Below, piece after piece: positions 55,255 through 64,000 of a stretch of 64,000 bases of DNA (positions within the stretch are counted from its first letter, which is position 1; the number at the start of each line of letters is the position of its first letter). The position numbers and the translations under genes are program-made. The notes under the pieces were generated by a model. That model had not been told where the DNA came from, searched no databases, and was given only the letters and a program-made list of their open reading frames with translations. This DNA is from Bathynomus jamesi (Eukaryota; Arthropoda; Malacostraca; Isopoda; Cirolanidae), in contig JAJOZX010001729.1 of the NCBI GenBank assembly GCA_023014485.1, positions 124,001 to 188,000 of the forward strand, in the 5' to 3' direction.

Positions 55255-55392
55255 TATGTTATTTATTTATTTTTTCTTTCTGTAACCTATATATAGGCCG
55301 TAACCTTTTATGTACTTCAGTGTTCCTGAGGATGTCATTAGACGAAAGCGCTTGAGCACCTTTTTGTGTTTCCTTTCCTTCGTGGTTTTATT

Positions 55393-55400
<8 letters not shown>
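55255..55400 (+). repeat. outer right arm of the Penelope-like palindrome with a hammerhead-like core
   Basis: TCTGTAACCTATATATAGGC, then GTGTTCCTGAGGATGTCATT and AGACGAAAGCGCTTGAGCAC. CTGAGGA, a short GTC-AUUA-GAC hairpin and GAAA together look like the catalytic core of a hammerhead ribozyme, which Penelope-like elements are known to carry. Helices I and III are not clearly formed, so this is tentative. Confidence 0.6.
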
Positions 55401-55436
<36 letters not shown>

Positions 55437-55494
55437 CTTTATTTTGGTGGCCATGAGCGGTCATACCTTGAAAGAAAAAAAATATATATATATA

Positions 55495-56401
55495 CAGGGC
55501 GTCCCAAAAAAATGTATACACACTTTAAATAATTATAAAGGCAGTGTTTATTAAAATACATTTCATTTTCAAAATGTAATAGAATCTACAGACATTATTT
55601 AATTGTTTTGTCAACGCCTGTTTTCAAACCGACGTCCGTTCTGGTCCAGGCACTGCTGATAACGCGAAGCAATGGAATCGCAAACATCACGAAACATTTC
55701 GTTTGGTATTTGTGTGCATTCTCGTTCAATGGCTGCTCTCAATTCAGCGACTGTTGCAGGTTTTATAGCGTAGACTTTGTCTTTTAAGTATCCCCATAAA
55801 AAAAAGCTTAGTGGTGTGAGGTCTGGTGAACGCGGAGGGTATTCTACGAAACCCCTTCGTCCACTCCACATCCACATCGTGCCAAGTACCACTCGCAATA
55901 CTCCACTCTTCGGTCCGGATCATCTTCATTAATAGCATGGACTAATCTTGGAATGTAACTTTTCCATTGACAGCGCTTCAAAATGCGTTGGACAGACGAT
56001 TCTGAAATTCCTACCTCACGACTCGCTTGCCGCACAGATTTTCTTGGACTTTGGTGATACGTTTCCAGTACTCTTTCTTGCTTTGTGGGGCTTGTCGATT
56101 ACCGTGGTCTTCCGGAACGCTTCTTGTGGACATTCTGAACAGTTCCATCGGCTTCAAACTTATCTCTAATTCGAGTGATGGTAAGTCGCGTTGGTGGATC
56201 TGTTTGAAACTCCCTCCTAAACTGTCTTTGCACTTCAACTGCGTTTTCACACTTCCAGTAGCATTTTAGAATGAATTTCCTTTGTTCAAAGCTTAGTCTG
56301 ACTGCCATTATTAATTCTAATGGGTTTAACTTGGAAAGAAAGAAACATCAATTGAGCTATCAGCTGTTAAAGTGTGTATACATTTTTTGGGGGACGCCCT
56401 G
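55495..56401 (-). pseudogene. mariner-like element with internal deletion
   Basis: Ends CAGGGCGTCCCAAAAAAATG and its near inverse. Minus strand from 56308: MAVRLSFEQRKFILKCYWKC, then EFQTDPPTRLTITRIRDKF (helix-turn-helix) and, in other frames, [20 protein letters not shown], then [17 protein letters not shown]. It then jumps to [20 protein letters not shown] (third motif) and ends about 55611. The part with the first two catalytic Asp residues is deleted. Confidence 0.92.
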
Positions 56402-56417
56402 TGTATATATATATATA

Positions 56418-56643
56418 CAGGGTGATCAAAAAGTCGATGTGCACCTATATTACTCTGAGAGTGAAAAGTGCATACATACAAGAAGTTAGATATTTTAATA
56501 AAAAAATTATACGATATCGTGCAATATTACAGTAACACAAATTGCACGACATCGTATAATTTTTTATTAAAATATCTAACTTCTTGTATGCATGCACTTT
56601 TGTCTGAGTAATATAGGTGCACATCGACTTTTTGATCACCCTG
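56418..56643. mobile_element. 226-bp hairpin with CAGGGTGATC ends
   Basis: CAGGGTGATCAAAAAGTCGA mirrors TCGACTTTTTGATCACCCTG; arms are about 105 bp with a small loop. Non-coding. It sits directly between two other elements, separated by (TA)n. Confidence 0.93.
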
Positions 56644-56654
56644 TATATACACAC

Positions 56655-56941
56655 ACCTTTGGTTAGCTTCCGCCCGAATTATTTATTCCGACGAAGGTCA
56701 AGTTTTTCACTCCACCTTAGACCTACAGTTTAACGTGGAATCCGAATCACGCCCCACCAGCAGCCCAGCGTCTTAATCACTAGGCCACCCAGGGTACCCA
56801 TTTATCTACCAACCACTTTCTTTTTTTATTGTGTGGAAGGATGAACAGCTGGGTTTTGCTGCGCGCCGGCTGCCGTCACCGGGTCTTGAACCCGGGGGGG
56901 CCGATGGATTCGTAGTCAGCAACGCTAACCACTACACCACC
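56655..56941 (-). repeat. tRNA-like SINE, full length, minus
   Basis: Complete copy: tail GCTTCCGCCCGAATTATTTA, second unit (GTCTTAATCACTAGGCCACC), linker with TGTGTGGAAGGATGAACAGC, first unit (GCCGATGGATTCGTAGTCAG, GCTAACCACTACACCACC). Confidence 0.9.
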
Positions 56942-56959
56942 ACTATATATATATATATA

Positions 56960-57188
56960 TTAGGGGGGTCGAAATTTTGTATTCTTATTCTACACACTGC
57001 TCGGAGTTTCCTTTGGGCCCCGAAACAACATACTGTAATTACACCGCTATGCGCCCCCCACCCTCCTACTCGTTGCATATGCCCCTCCTTTTTATAAATT
57101 GAAATGAAATTGAAACCAATTTTTTGAATTAAAAAACCTGATAAATGATAGATTAAAGTAAATAATCATATAAGTAAAGTTAAAGTAA

Positions 57189-57238
<50 letters not shown>

Positions 57239-59923
57239 GAAAACTTTCTCCGTATATTACTTAAAGAATCAATTGAAGCATATTAAAACTAAAATATTCA
57301 CCTAAAGAAATTTAAAATCGTAAATTACTGACACCACTGGCCTTTCCATTGAAACACAGGTAGCTTTTTTCTCAACTCCAGTACATTCAAAATAAATTTG
57401 TCTGTTTTCGTAACCAATTCTATCTTGTGATGCTTCTGTTACCACATTTACAGCATGTTCTACTCCCTGGCTGTGACAGGGAAAAGGAATAAACTGAAGT
57501 GGTTCATTTCGAACTTTAAGATCATCATCATTTGTCAAATTCTGTGAAATAGGTGGAGGGGTGATGGTTTCGTTGTCCCAGTCAATCATGTTAGGATAAT
57601 CGTCTGCTTCAAAGTTCAGTGTTTTTGGCAGCTCAAAATTTCTCGCATTGGTGCTCCTAGTTCTTGCTCGGATGATGTGCTGAAGAGCCAGCTCTCTGAC
57701 CTCTCTTCTTGTGTCTGTTATCATTGAGAGTAAGATATTCTCTGGGTGGGCAAAATAAGCGTTATTTCTGAGGACACGCTCCATAATCATCCGATGCTTT
57801 TTATCTAAGCCTTTAAGCAGGTGCATGATATACCAAAACTTAGATGCTCCCTCATTTGCCTTTGGATGAGACTTTATCCAAAACCAGCCTGGAGCGTAAA
57901 CCAGCATTATAATTTTTACTAGGTCTTGGATGTTTTTGTCTGGATTCCGTGTAGAGACGTACAGTATAAGCGCAGGATCCTGTTTGCTCGTGTTAGCCAT
58001 TTTGCGTGATGGAGGGCACCTGGGGATCTGGTGGCTAACGCTTGTGAGATGCATCCAGATTGTATGCTAATGCACATTTCATACATATATTTTTGGTCAC
58101 TGCTGAAACTTTTAACAATATCGGCCGAAACTTCTTTAATGTTGCCCTCTACAGGGGTATAATCAACTATATCCAGTTTGGTCAAATCCTCGGAGTTTAT
58201 TTCCAAGAGAACCTTTGAAGGTGTTTGGTCCCGAAGTTTTTCCATCAATTGCTTCAAATACGTGCCTGAAGGGCAGTTCGTTTGCATGCAAAAGGCAAAT
58301 CAGCCATTGTACCGGCCTGTCCAGATATAATTCAATCAATTTTAGCACTCCGCCAATCCTGCCAGTGTTCACTGGGGTGCCATCGCATAGCAAAGCTTTG
58401 AGGGATTCTTTGCTATTAGAATCAACTATAAAAGTTATTATTTCATCTGCAATACAACAAGCAGTTCCGTTATCTGGAGGTATATGATCCATGTAAACAT
58501 CACCAGGTTCTTTGACTATTACATCATGTTCTTCGTACTCCATTCCCTTCTTTGTCTTAGTTTGATCTTTTCTACCATCAAATCCGATGCCTTCAATCTG
58601 TGTGTTCTCTGATTTCACTTTGATTATGTTCTTTTTACCCACACGTATTCTTTCTCTCTCCACTTTTTTCCTAGCCAACATATTGGTTTCGTCTAATATT
58701 CCCATATTCTTCAAAGCTGCAGTAGCTCTGTAACTTACACGGTATCTATCTGCTGTTGTTGTTAAGTTATAAATAATTCTGTTCTGATGGTTTTCTCTCG
58801 GCTCAAAATCCGGAAAAAGTCAATATCGTCGCTGTCATCATCAATTTCCATGCTCTCATCTTCCATAATATGTAAAGGGTCCAGTTTGCTGGTTGAGGCG
58901 ACATTCCTATCTAGGCTTATCTTGGCTCTTCTTTCTAATCCTTTAACTCTATCGTGAGTCCTTTTTCTTGCGGAAGTCGTTACTCTGTCGATTGGTTCTA
59001 GTTGGTTTTTTCTTTGTTTCTTCCCCACAAAAGACTCCCACTCAATCATTGGAACTCTAATATCACATCTGCAATCCGTTCGACTGATTTTTTTTATCGT
59101 AACAAGTACAAGTGCAAATATCAAACATTTCATCGAATGTCTCCACCTTCTGCTGAAAACTGTTGTTTCTTTGTTTTAATGGTACTTTATTTAGCTTTGT
59201 TGCAGATTCTATCAATCGTTCAACTTTTATAGCTATTCCTTCAAATCCTATATGTGGAAAGGAAAACTTCTCCCAAATGGCTTCCACATCTTTAGTGACA
59301 ATTCTGTAACATTCTTTTGCTGTTCTAGAACCTTTCGAAATCAGTTCTCGTTTTCTTACCAATAAATAATGCCTAAATACGTCAGCCTTTGAAGGAGTCA
59401 TTGAAGGTGAAAATTATGCAGGGTGACCAAATGTTGAATTGTGCGTTTTGCATCTTGTCGCCATGATTTCACTTATTTAGGCCTAGTAGCATTAATAACA
59501 AGAAACTAATTGTTAAATTCTAGCAATTGAATCATTCAATCTGAATTTAATATAACTCATTCGAATTAAATCATAACTCATTCAATCATTAACAATCTGA
59601 AACTAAATAAAAAAAACGTGACAATAATTTATATAATTCATCTAATCTATCTAAATTAATGTATGTAATCTATTCAATCTATCTAAAACTCTATCTAAAT
59701 AATCTATCCAAATTAATCTAATCTACTTAATAAGACTTAATATAATGCATGATTGTCATATTTGGGGTATATATCTGTGGAGAGAGTAAAATGGAGGGCA
59801 TGCCATGGAAGGGGTAAGGGGGGTCGCATATACTCATTTTTTTTTACAAGATGATCATTTCCAACTACGCGCATACTGTGGAATTGGAGAAACTCGATTT
59901 TTGATATGTTTCGACCCCCCTAA
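56960..59923 (-). mobile_element. 2.96 kb DNA transposon with TTAGGGGGGTCGAAA ends
   Basis: TTAGGGGGGTCGAAA on the left is perfectly mirrored by TTTCGACCCCCCTAA on the right (15 bp). TA-rich flanks hide the target duplication. One gene is encoded on the minus strand, in five frame segments. Length, single-gene layout and protein order match the element at 50140, but the ends and protein have diverged strongly, so the two belong to separate families of one group. Confidence 0.9.
57302..59401 (-). pseudogene. transposase-like protein of the second TTAGGG element, frameshifted
   Basis: From ATG 59401: VFRHYLLVRKRELISKGSRT ... AIWEKFSFPHI (aligned with FGYFLYLHHEKK...SFWEKAHIP of the first element). 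A Cys-rich CTCTC...CRCDIRVPMIEWE patch follows, then a basic/acidic linker, then SYRATAALKNMGILDETN (compare SSRKATYLLFEAASSLG). The core follows: LLCDGTPVNTGRIGGVLKL (compare CFDTTATNTGHRGGT), WLICLLHANELPFRHVFEAI, SPGALHHAKWLTRANR and DTRREVRELALQHIIRAR. Frames change near 59100, 58740, 58200 and 58000; some changes could be small introns, but I see no clear splice sites. Not functional as read. Confidence 0.8.
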
Positions 59924-59937
59924 ATTATATATATATA
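59924..59937. repeat. short (TA)n
   Basis: TA run between two elements. Confidence 0.8.
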
Positions 59938-60216
59938 GGGCTGAAGCCGGCTTTTGTTGGCTTCGGCTTCGCGAATTTGAAAATGGCCGGCTTCGGCGTC
60001 TGCTTCGAGTCTTGGTTATTTGTATAGTTTGAGGGGTTTTATATTCTTAACTATTTTAATATTTTTTATTGTTAGTAATACTAATAACCAAAAATAGTTA
60101 ACCTATACTAATTTAGAATAGGTTAACTATGGAACTCGTCATTCGGTCCCGGTTCCATAAGATTCGGCTTCGGCTTCTTGATTTTCTAAAGGCCGAAGAA
60201 GACCTGGCTTCAGCCC
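59938..60216. mobile_element. hAT-like MITE with GGGCTGAAGCC ends
   Basis: GGGCTGAAGCCGGC at the left mirrors CTGGCTTCAGCCC at the right. Subterminal repeats of GGCTTCGGCTTCG are typical of hAT MITEs. Non-coding; no clear target duplication. Confidence 0.75.
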
Positions 60217-60231
60217 CATGTCTGATAGATA

Positions 60232-60727
60232 CAGGGTGTACACAAATTATCTTTACAAGTTTTTTCTCAAATACAAATATTAGGAAACGAGGTACACATA
60301 CCGTTTTTGCGCCATCCGTGAGAGAAAGTAATAAAGTTTCACATAACCGCAAACACATTCAACATGAGCACCATTTGTCACACGTAAGACGTCCAAACGG
60401 TATTTCTTCGCTGAGGCGACAGTAACAACCACCAATTAATTATCTGGATATGCTTGAGAACTACGTCTATGCACAGTTTGAGGAATTGCAGCCTAATGTG
60501 TTTTTCTAGCAAGATGGCGCACCACCACATTGGAGCTTGTTGGTATGAAATTCCCTTAACATGCATTTTCCAAATCGGTGGATTGGCCGTGGGGGGCCCA
60601 TCTTTTGGCCGGCCAGATCACCAGACATAACATCCTGTGACTTTTTTTCTCTGGGGTAATGTAAAAGAATGCGTGTACACAACTCCAGTGGCCAACATCG
60701 ACGATTTAAAGACCAGAATTGCTACTG

Positions 60728-60766
<39 letters not shown>

Positions 60767-60984
60767 TAAGAGTTGACGTTGAAATGTTGCAGCGTACATG
60801 GATAGAGATAGAATACCGTTTGGACGTCTTACGTGTGACAAATGGTGCTCATGTTGAATGTGTTTGAGGTTATGTGAAACTTTATTACTTTCTCTCACGG
60901 ATGGCGCCAAAACGGTATGTGTACCTCGTTTCCTAATATTTTTATTTGAGAGAGAAGTTGTAAAGATAATTTGTGTACACCCTG
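60232..60984. mobile_element. 0.75 kb snap-back element with mariner C-terminal sequence and a GCT repeat
   Basis: CAGGGTGTACACAAATTATC mirrors GATAATTTGTGTACACCCTG; arms of about 175 bp. Between the arms the + strand carries a QDGAPPHWSLLV-like second catalytic motif (TAG instead of CAA before it), a WPARSPDITSCDFFSLG-like third motif and CVYTTPVANIDDLKTRIATA. A (GCT)n run (60722-60763) has expanded inside the coding part and gives poly-Ala. Dead copy. Confidence 0.88.
60722..60763. repeat. (GCT)n trinucleotide run inside transposase sequence
   Basis: About 12 GCT units in the frame that encodes the transposase C-terminus; the sense frame is poly-alanine. Confidence 0.93.
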
Positions 60985-60986
60985 TA

Positions 60987-61099
60987 TATATCGTTCAGAT
61001 GATGTAACTACCTGCGGTTCGGATCCCACGTAAAGTTGTAGGTCCTCTCCGTCTCTTGACTTTAGATGTTATGAAGGGGGTTAAACAACCCCAGACATA
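60987..61099 (+). repeat. 5S-SINE tail copy
   Basis: GATGATGTAACTACCTGCGG, then GTTCGGATCCCACGTAAAG and GTTAAACAACCCC, match the family middle and tail; the 5S head is missing. Confidence 0.65.
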
Positions 61100-61179
61100 T
61101 TACCACTGGTCTTACATTTTTTATATCGCAAATTCTATTAATTAAAATTCGAGTTTGTAATTATTGTATGGCTTTGTAG

Positions 61180-61286
61180 GTGGGCCTACGATCCCATGTT
61201 TTAGGACTGGATGTCTCTCTTCCAACGCCGCCTAGAAATGTCTACACACTGTCGAGGCATCTAACGAAGGAGAGTAACTCGTTCAG
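61180..61286 (+). CDS. host gene exon D
   Basis: Acceptor TTATTGTATGGCTTTGTAG, entered in phase 0 as required by exon C. 35 codons plus two bases: VGLRSHVLGLDVSLPTPPRN, then VYTLSRHLTKESNSF. The donor is TTCAG followed by GTAATT. It ends in phase 2 (AG), completed to an Arg codon by the first G of exon E. No domain recognised. Confidence 0.78.
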
Positions 61287-61755
61287 GTAATTTACGTTTA
61301 CCCTACAATGATGCGATGAATAATAGCACGGTAGAAATTGTTCTCTAGACTTGCAGTGTGTTTGGTGTTGTTGATTGTCCTAACGTCATTTTCGCGTTCA
61401 CTGGAATCGTTCGTTTGTCAATGAATAGTTTTATCAATATTGAAAATACGACATCTTTCTAAAATTTATATAACGTTTTTCCTGAACGAAGATGACGTTA
61501 ATTTCTTTTCCACAAAAATTTTAACCTTTTCTCAACATATTTTTCAAAGCATCATGATGATACTCGTTTTTTTTTAATTACTGACCTTCCGCAAAACCTT
61601 AAAAACAGGTTTTTATTTCATATTATTTACTTACTAAAGATTTTAATTTATTTTTGTTCTTTAATCATTACTGTTAGCATGCGGATAAATAATTTTTTAT
61701 TGTGCATTTTTATTTTCATATTGTTCCCGTCCCTCTCTTTATTTCCACCTTGTAG
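61287..61755. other. intron 4
   Basis: 469 bp, AT-rich, free of recognised repeats, with a pyrimidine-rich end (CTTTATTTCCACCTTGTAG). The only short intron in the visible part besides intron 1. Confidence 0.7.
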
Positions 61756-61989
61756 GGTTGATAGCATGAGCCAACATGACAATGATATTTTGAATTCAGT
61801 ACCTCATTCTAGTCCCCGCGAACAGAGAAAATGGGTCCAACAAAAAGATAATGTAAACTGTGATGACACTGTCTCGGAAGGTGGTGGGTTTACCACAAAA
61901 AATCGAGACACTCAGAATAGAAAACAAAGCGTTCCAAAGCTTCCCATTTCTACATCTTCGACAGCCATCAATATGGCTGTTAAATTAAG
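61756..61989 (+). CDS. host gene exon E
   Basis: Its first G completes the Arg codon of exon D; then 77 codons: VDSMSQHDNDILNSVPHSSP, REQRKWVQQKDNVNCDDTVS and VPKLPISTSSTAINMAVKL, plus AG. The donor is AAG followed by GTAAAA. It ends in phase 2, so the gene continues beyond the window. Polar, low-complexity and unrecognised; probably part of a long scaffold or signalling protein. Confidence 0.8.
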
Positions 61990-62409
61990 GTAAAAAAATT
62001 GAACTCAGTTGAAGGAAATAATGTAAATCATTTAATAGATTAATATTTTAACGATCAAATAGCGCAGAAATATCTTTATATTATACAGTCCGTTCAGAAA
62101 GTCCATTTGTAAAACTGACATGTTACTTTACTGATATATATTCGTAACAAACAGGGAGTAAGAACGATAGGATGTTTCGAATCGGGTGTATAATGAAATA
62201 TAAGCCAAACTATAGAGGAATGTCAGGGTATAGGAATGCGCTGTTGCCACATTTTGAAGTGAGAGAAATAAAAACGCTAAATACGCAATGAATGCTTAAT
62301 TTGGACAGTAATACTGCCCTTACGTGGTGTGTGTGTAAATAATAATAGTGATAATAATTTCAAAATATGAATCTCCGCCCAATTATTAATTTCCTGTTCC
62401 TATTTTATA
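61990..62409. other. intron sequence before the mariner
   Basis: ACAGTCCGTTCAGAAAGTCC at about 62086 resembles a mariner terminal repeat but no partner was found. Nothing else recognised. Confidence 0.4.
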
Positions 62410-63692
62410 TCAGGTCATCCCATAAGTAATGTCGTTTTTTACGATAGATTGAGTTTAAACTAGTCCTACTCGGTTTAAGCATAAATTTTCCGAAGGTTAT
62501 ATCTAAGAGGAGATCTATCGTGTTTCGCTACATACTTTACAGACCTTGACCAGTGAAGATGTGTGTGTTGCTTTATATGAACCCCTCATAAACATGGCGG
62601 TATCAGAAGAGTATATCAGGCATGTAATGCTTTACGAGTTCAAAAAAGGGAATAGTGCTACTGAAGCAACGCGAAACATTCAGAAAGTTTATGGCAACGA
62701 TATTCTGCATGTGAGGAAATGTCAAAGATGGCTTCAAAAGTTTAGGAATGGTGACTGCTGTTTGACAGATGCAGCACGCTCTGGACGCCCTGCTGAGTTT
62801 GATGATGACCTGCTGTTAGCCGCACTTGAAGAAGACTGTTCAACAACTGTCGAAGAATCGGCCCAGGAACTCAATTCATCCCCGTCCACCATCCATCGAC
62901 ATTTGCAACAACTTGGGAAAGTGCCTAAGTTAGGAAAATGGGTGCCACATGAATTGTCGGTCGACAATCTGAGGGTGCGGGTAAACATTAGCACAGCTCT
63001 TCATTCCCGTGAACTCCAAGATCCGTTTTTGCACCGTTTAGTGACTGGTGATGAAAAGTGGATACTGTACCAGAATGTTAAGCGCCGTCGACAGTGGGTT
63101 TGTGCCGGAGAACCAGCGACACCACAGCCAAAACCAAATCCTCACCCTCGGAAGGTGTTGCTTAGTGTTTGGTGGGATAAAAGTGGTGTAATACACTTTG
63201 AAACCTTACCACACAACCAAACAATCACCGCTCAAGTCTGCTGTCAACAACTGGATCGATTGAACACTGCACTGAAAGAAAAGAGACCTTCTTTGGTTAA
63301 TCGGAAAGGAATCGTGTTCCACCACGACAACGCACGTCCTCATACCGCTCGGATCACTTCCGCAAAAATTGAGGAGCTTGGGTGGGAAAAACTTCCACAT
63401 CCTCCATATTCTCCAGACCTTGCGCCTTCAGATTATCATCTCTTCAGGAGTCTGCAAAACTATCTTGACGAGAAACCGTATACTTCTTTTGATGACCTGC
63501 ACCAGTTTTTGTACGTTTTTTGCCTCAAAACCGCCTGAATTTTATAAACATGGCATTGAAAAGCTTGTAGGACATTGGCAGAGTGTCATTGATTCCGATG
63601 GAAAATGTATACTAGATTAAAAAGTTTCAGTTGAGTTTTTTTGTCCTTCAAATTCCGATCTAAAAAACGACATTACTTATGGAATGACCTGA
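62410..63692 (+). mobile_element. full-length mariner transposon, TA target site
   Basis: 1283 bp, a standard mariner length. TCAGGTCATCCCATAAGTAA at the left; TTACTTATGGAATGACCTGA at the right; one to two mismatches in about 31 bp. TA on both sides (62408-62409 and 63693-63694). It encodes a nearly complete transposase. It lies downstream of exon E, probably in the next intron. The youngest-looking element in the window. Confidence 0.96.
62594..63620 (+). pseudogene. mariner transposase (DD34D), one late frameshift
   Basis: ATG 62594 (MAVSEEYIRHVMLYEFKKGN) is preferred to the upstream TTG, as it starts the usual N-terminal helix. A first helix-turn-helix covers residues 1-50, a GRP linker (SGRPAEFDD) about 73, a second helix-turn-helix (TTVEESAQELNSSPSTIHRH) about 92-111. 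Catalytic Asp residues: 153 (VTGDEKWILY), 245 (FHHDNARPHTA) and 280 (YSPDLAPSDYHLF). The last two have 34 residues between them, the DD34D signature. The WVPHEL motif is also present. Near 63510, in a T-rich stretch, the frame shifts; the last 25 or so residues (ASKPPEFYKHGIEKLVGHWQ) lie in another frame to the stop at 63618-63620. The family length is about 345 residues. This lesion probably disables it. Confidence 0.95.
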
Positions 63693-63750
63693 TAATTTGA
63701 ATATATCGGATGAGTAGCTGATGGCTTGGTTTTTATATTTTAGATTATTA

Positions 63751-63953
63751 TGAGCTATTGAAGAATAGGGACCCCAGCCTTCTTTAGTTAGCTTTATAAT
63801 GCTAACTAACGAAAATATCATGACCTAACCTAACCAATCGTCAAGGGCGTACAGTTAACCTAACGATTGGTTAGGTTAGGTCGTGATATTTTCATTAGTT
63901 AGCCTTATAAGCCTAACTAAAGAAGGCTGGGGTCCCTATTCTTCAATAGCTCC
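63751..63953. mobile_element. palindromic MITE with 8-bp target duplication
   Basis: GAGCTATTGAAGAATAGGGA mirrors TCCCTATTCTTCAATAGCTC. GATTATTA flanks both sides (63743-63750 and 63954-63961). Arms of about 95 bp contain GATATTTTC next to CTAACGAAAATATCATGACC and the GATTGGTTAGGTTAGG words shared with the MITEs at 635 and 42213, although the outer ends differ. Non-coding. Confidence 0.9.
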
Positions 63954-64000
63954 GATTATTATTATTATTATTTAAAATGTATGTTTATTATTTTAGTGTG

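Noticed and set aside
50140..59923. TTAGGG ends as interstitial telomere sequence
   Set aside because: Only one TTAGGG per end, in inverted positions, and continuing into element-specific sequence; no tandem array.
8700..63860. Scattered TAACCTAACC/GGTTAGG words as telomeric arrays
   Set aside because: Only two or three units each, many inside MITE arms; they hint at an arthropod but are not telomere repeats.
1..64000. CRISPR arrays, bacterial operons or prokaryotic defence systems
   Set aside because: No spaced direct repeats of CRISPR type, no ribosome-binding-site organised genes; splice sites and transposon types are eukaryotic.

Overview
This is a 64 kb piece of an AT-rich animal genome. 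I read it as arthropod, and think a crustacean is most likely. The reasons are spliced exons, many (TA)n, (CA)n and (TC)n microsatellites, a high load of mariner/IS630-like elements, a CR1/jockey-type LINE, Penelope-like retroelements with a GIY-YIG nuclease, SINEs built from 5S rRNA and tRNA heads, and scattered GGTTA/TAACC motifs. There are no operons and no intact rRNA or tRNA gene. Species assignment is inference.

One host gene can be followed on the + strand through five exons: 35713-35967, 36348-36463, 44117-44234, 61180-61286 and 61756-61989. Splice sites and codon phases agree across all four introns. The encoded protein is low in complexity (proline-rich, then poly-arginine, then serine-rich) and I do not recognise it. 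Introns 2 (7.7 kb) and 3 (16.9 kb) hold most of the mobile elements of the right half of the window.

Layout: 1-8.4 kb has small non-autonomous elements (a palindromic MITE, hAT-like MITEs, a Helitron-like element), a decayed mariner and a piggyBac-like MITE. 9-12 kb has SINEs in inverted orientation around a hairpin element. 12-17.6 kb has two tandem, minus-strand LINE copies, one split by a nearly complete 2.8 kb hAT transposon with a perfect 8-bp target duplication. 17.6-22 kb is mostly unassigned. 22-24.6 kb is a LINE with endonuclease and reverse transcriptase, bounded by (TC)n on both sides. 28-34 kb has mariner remnants and long hairpins. 35.7-62 kb is the exon-bearing region. 62.4-63.7 kb is a nearly intact DD34D mariner.

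The most notable objects lie in intron 3. (1) A 3.94 kb foldback-type element (44653-48592) has 26-bp perfect inverted ends and an 8-bp target duplication. It contains a 26-bp minisatellite, nested palindromes and a mariner hairpin. (2) Inside that hairpin, between two direct copies of one arm, lies an endogenous circovirus/CRESS-like segment: a capsid-like gene and a stem-loop presenting TAGTATTAC. (3) Two diverged DNA transposons of about 2.9 kb (50140-53045 and 56960-59923) have TTAGGG-type ends and encode related large proteins that fit no superfamily I can name with confidence. (4) A Penelope-like palindrome is split by the first of these transposons.

A theme of the whole window is 'snap-back' elements: around a dozen hairpins whose arms are far longer than normal terminal repeats. 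Several carry transposase-coding sequence in both arms.
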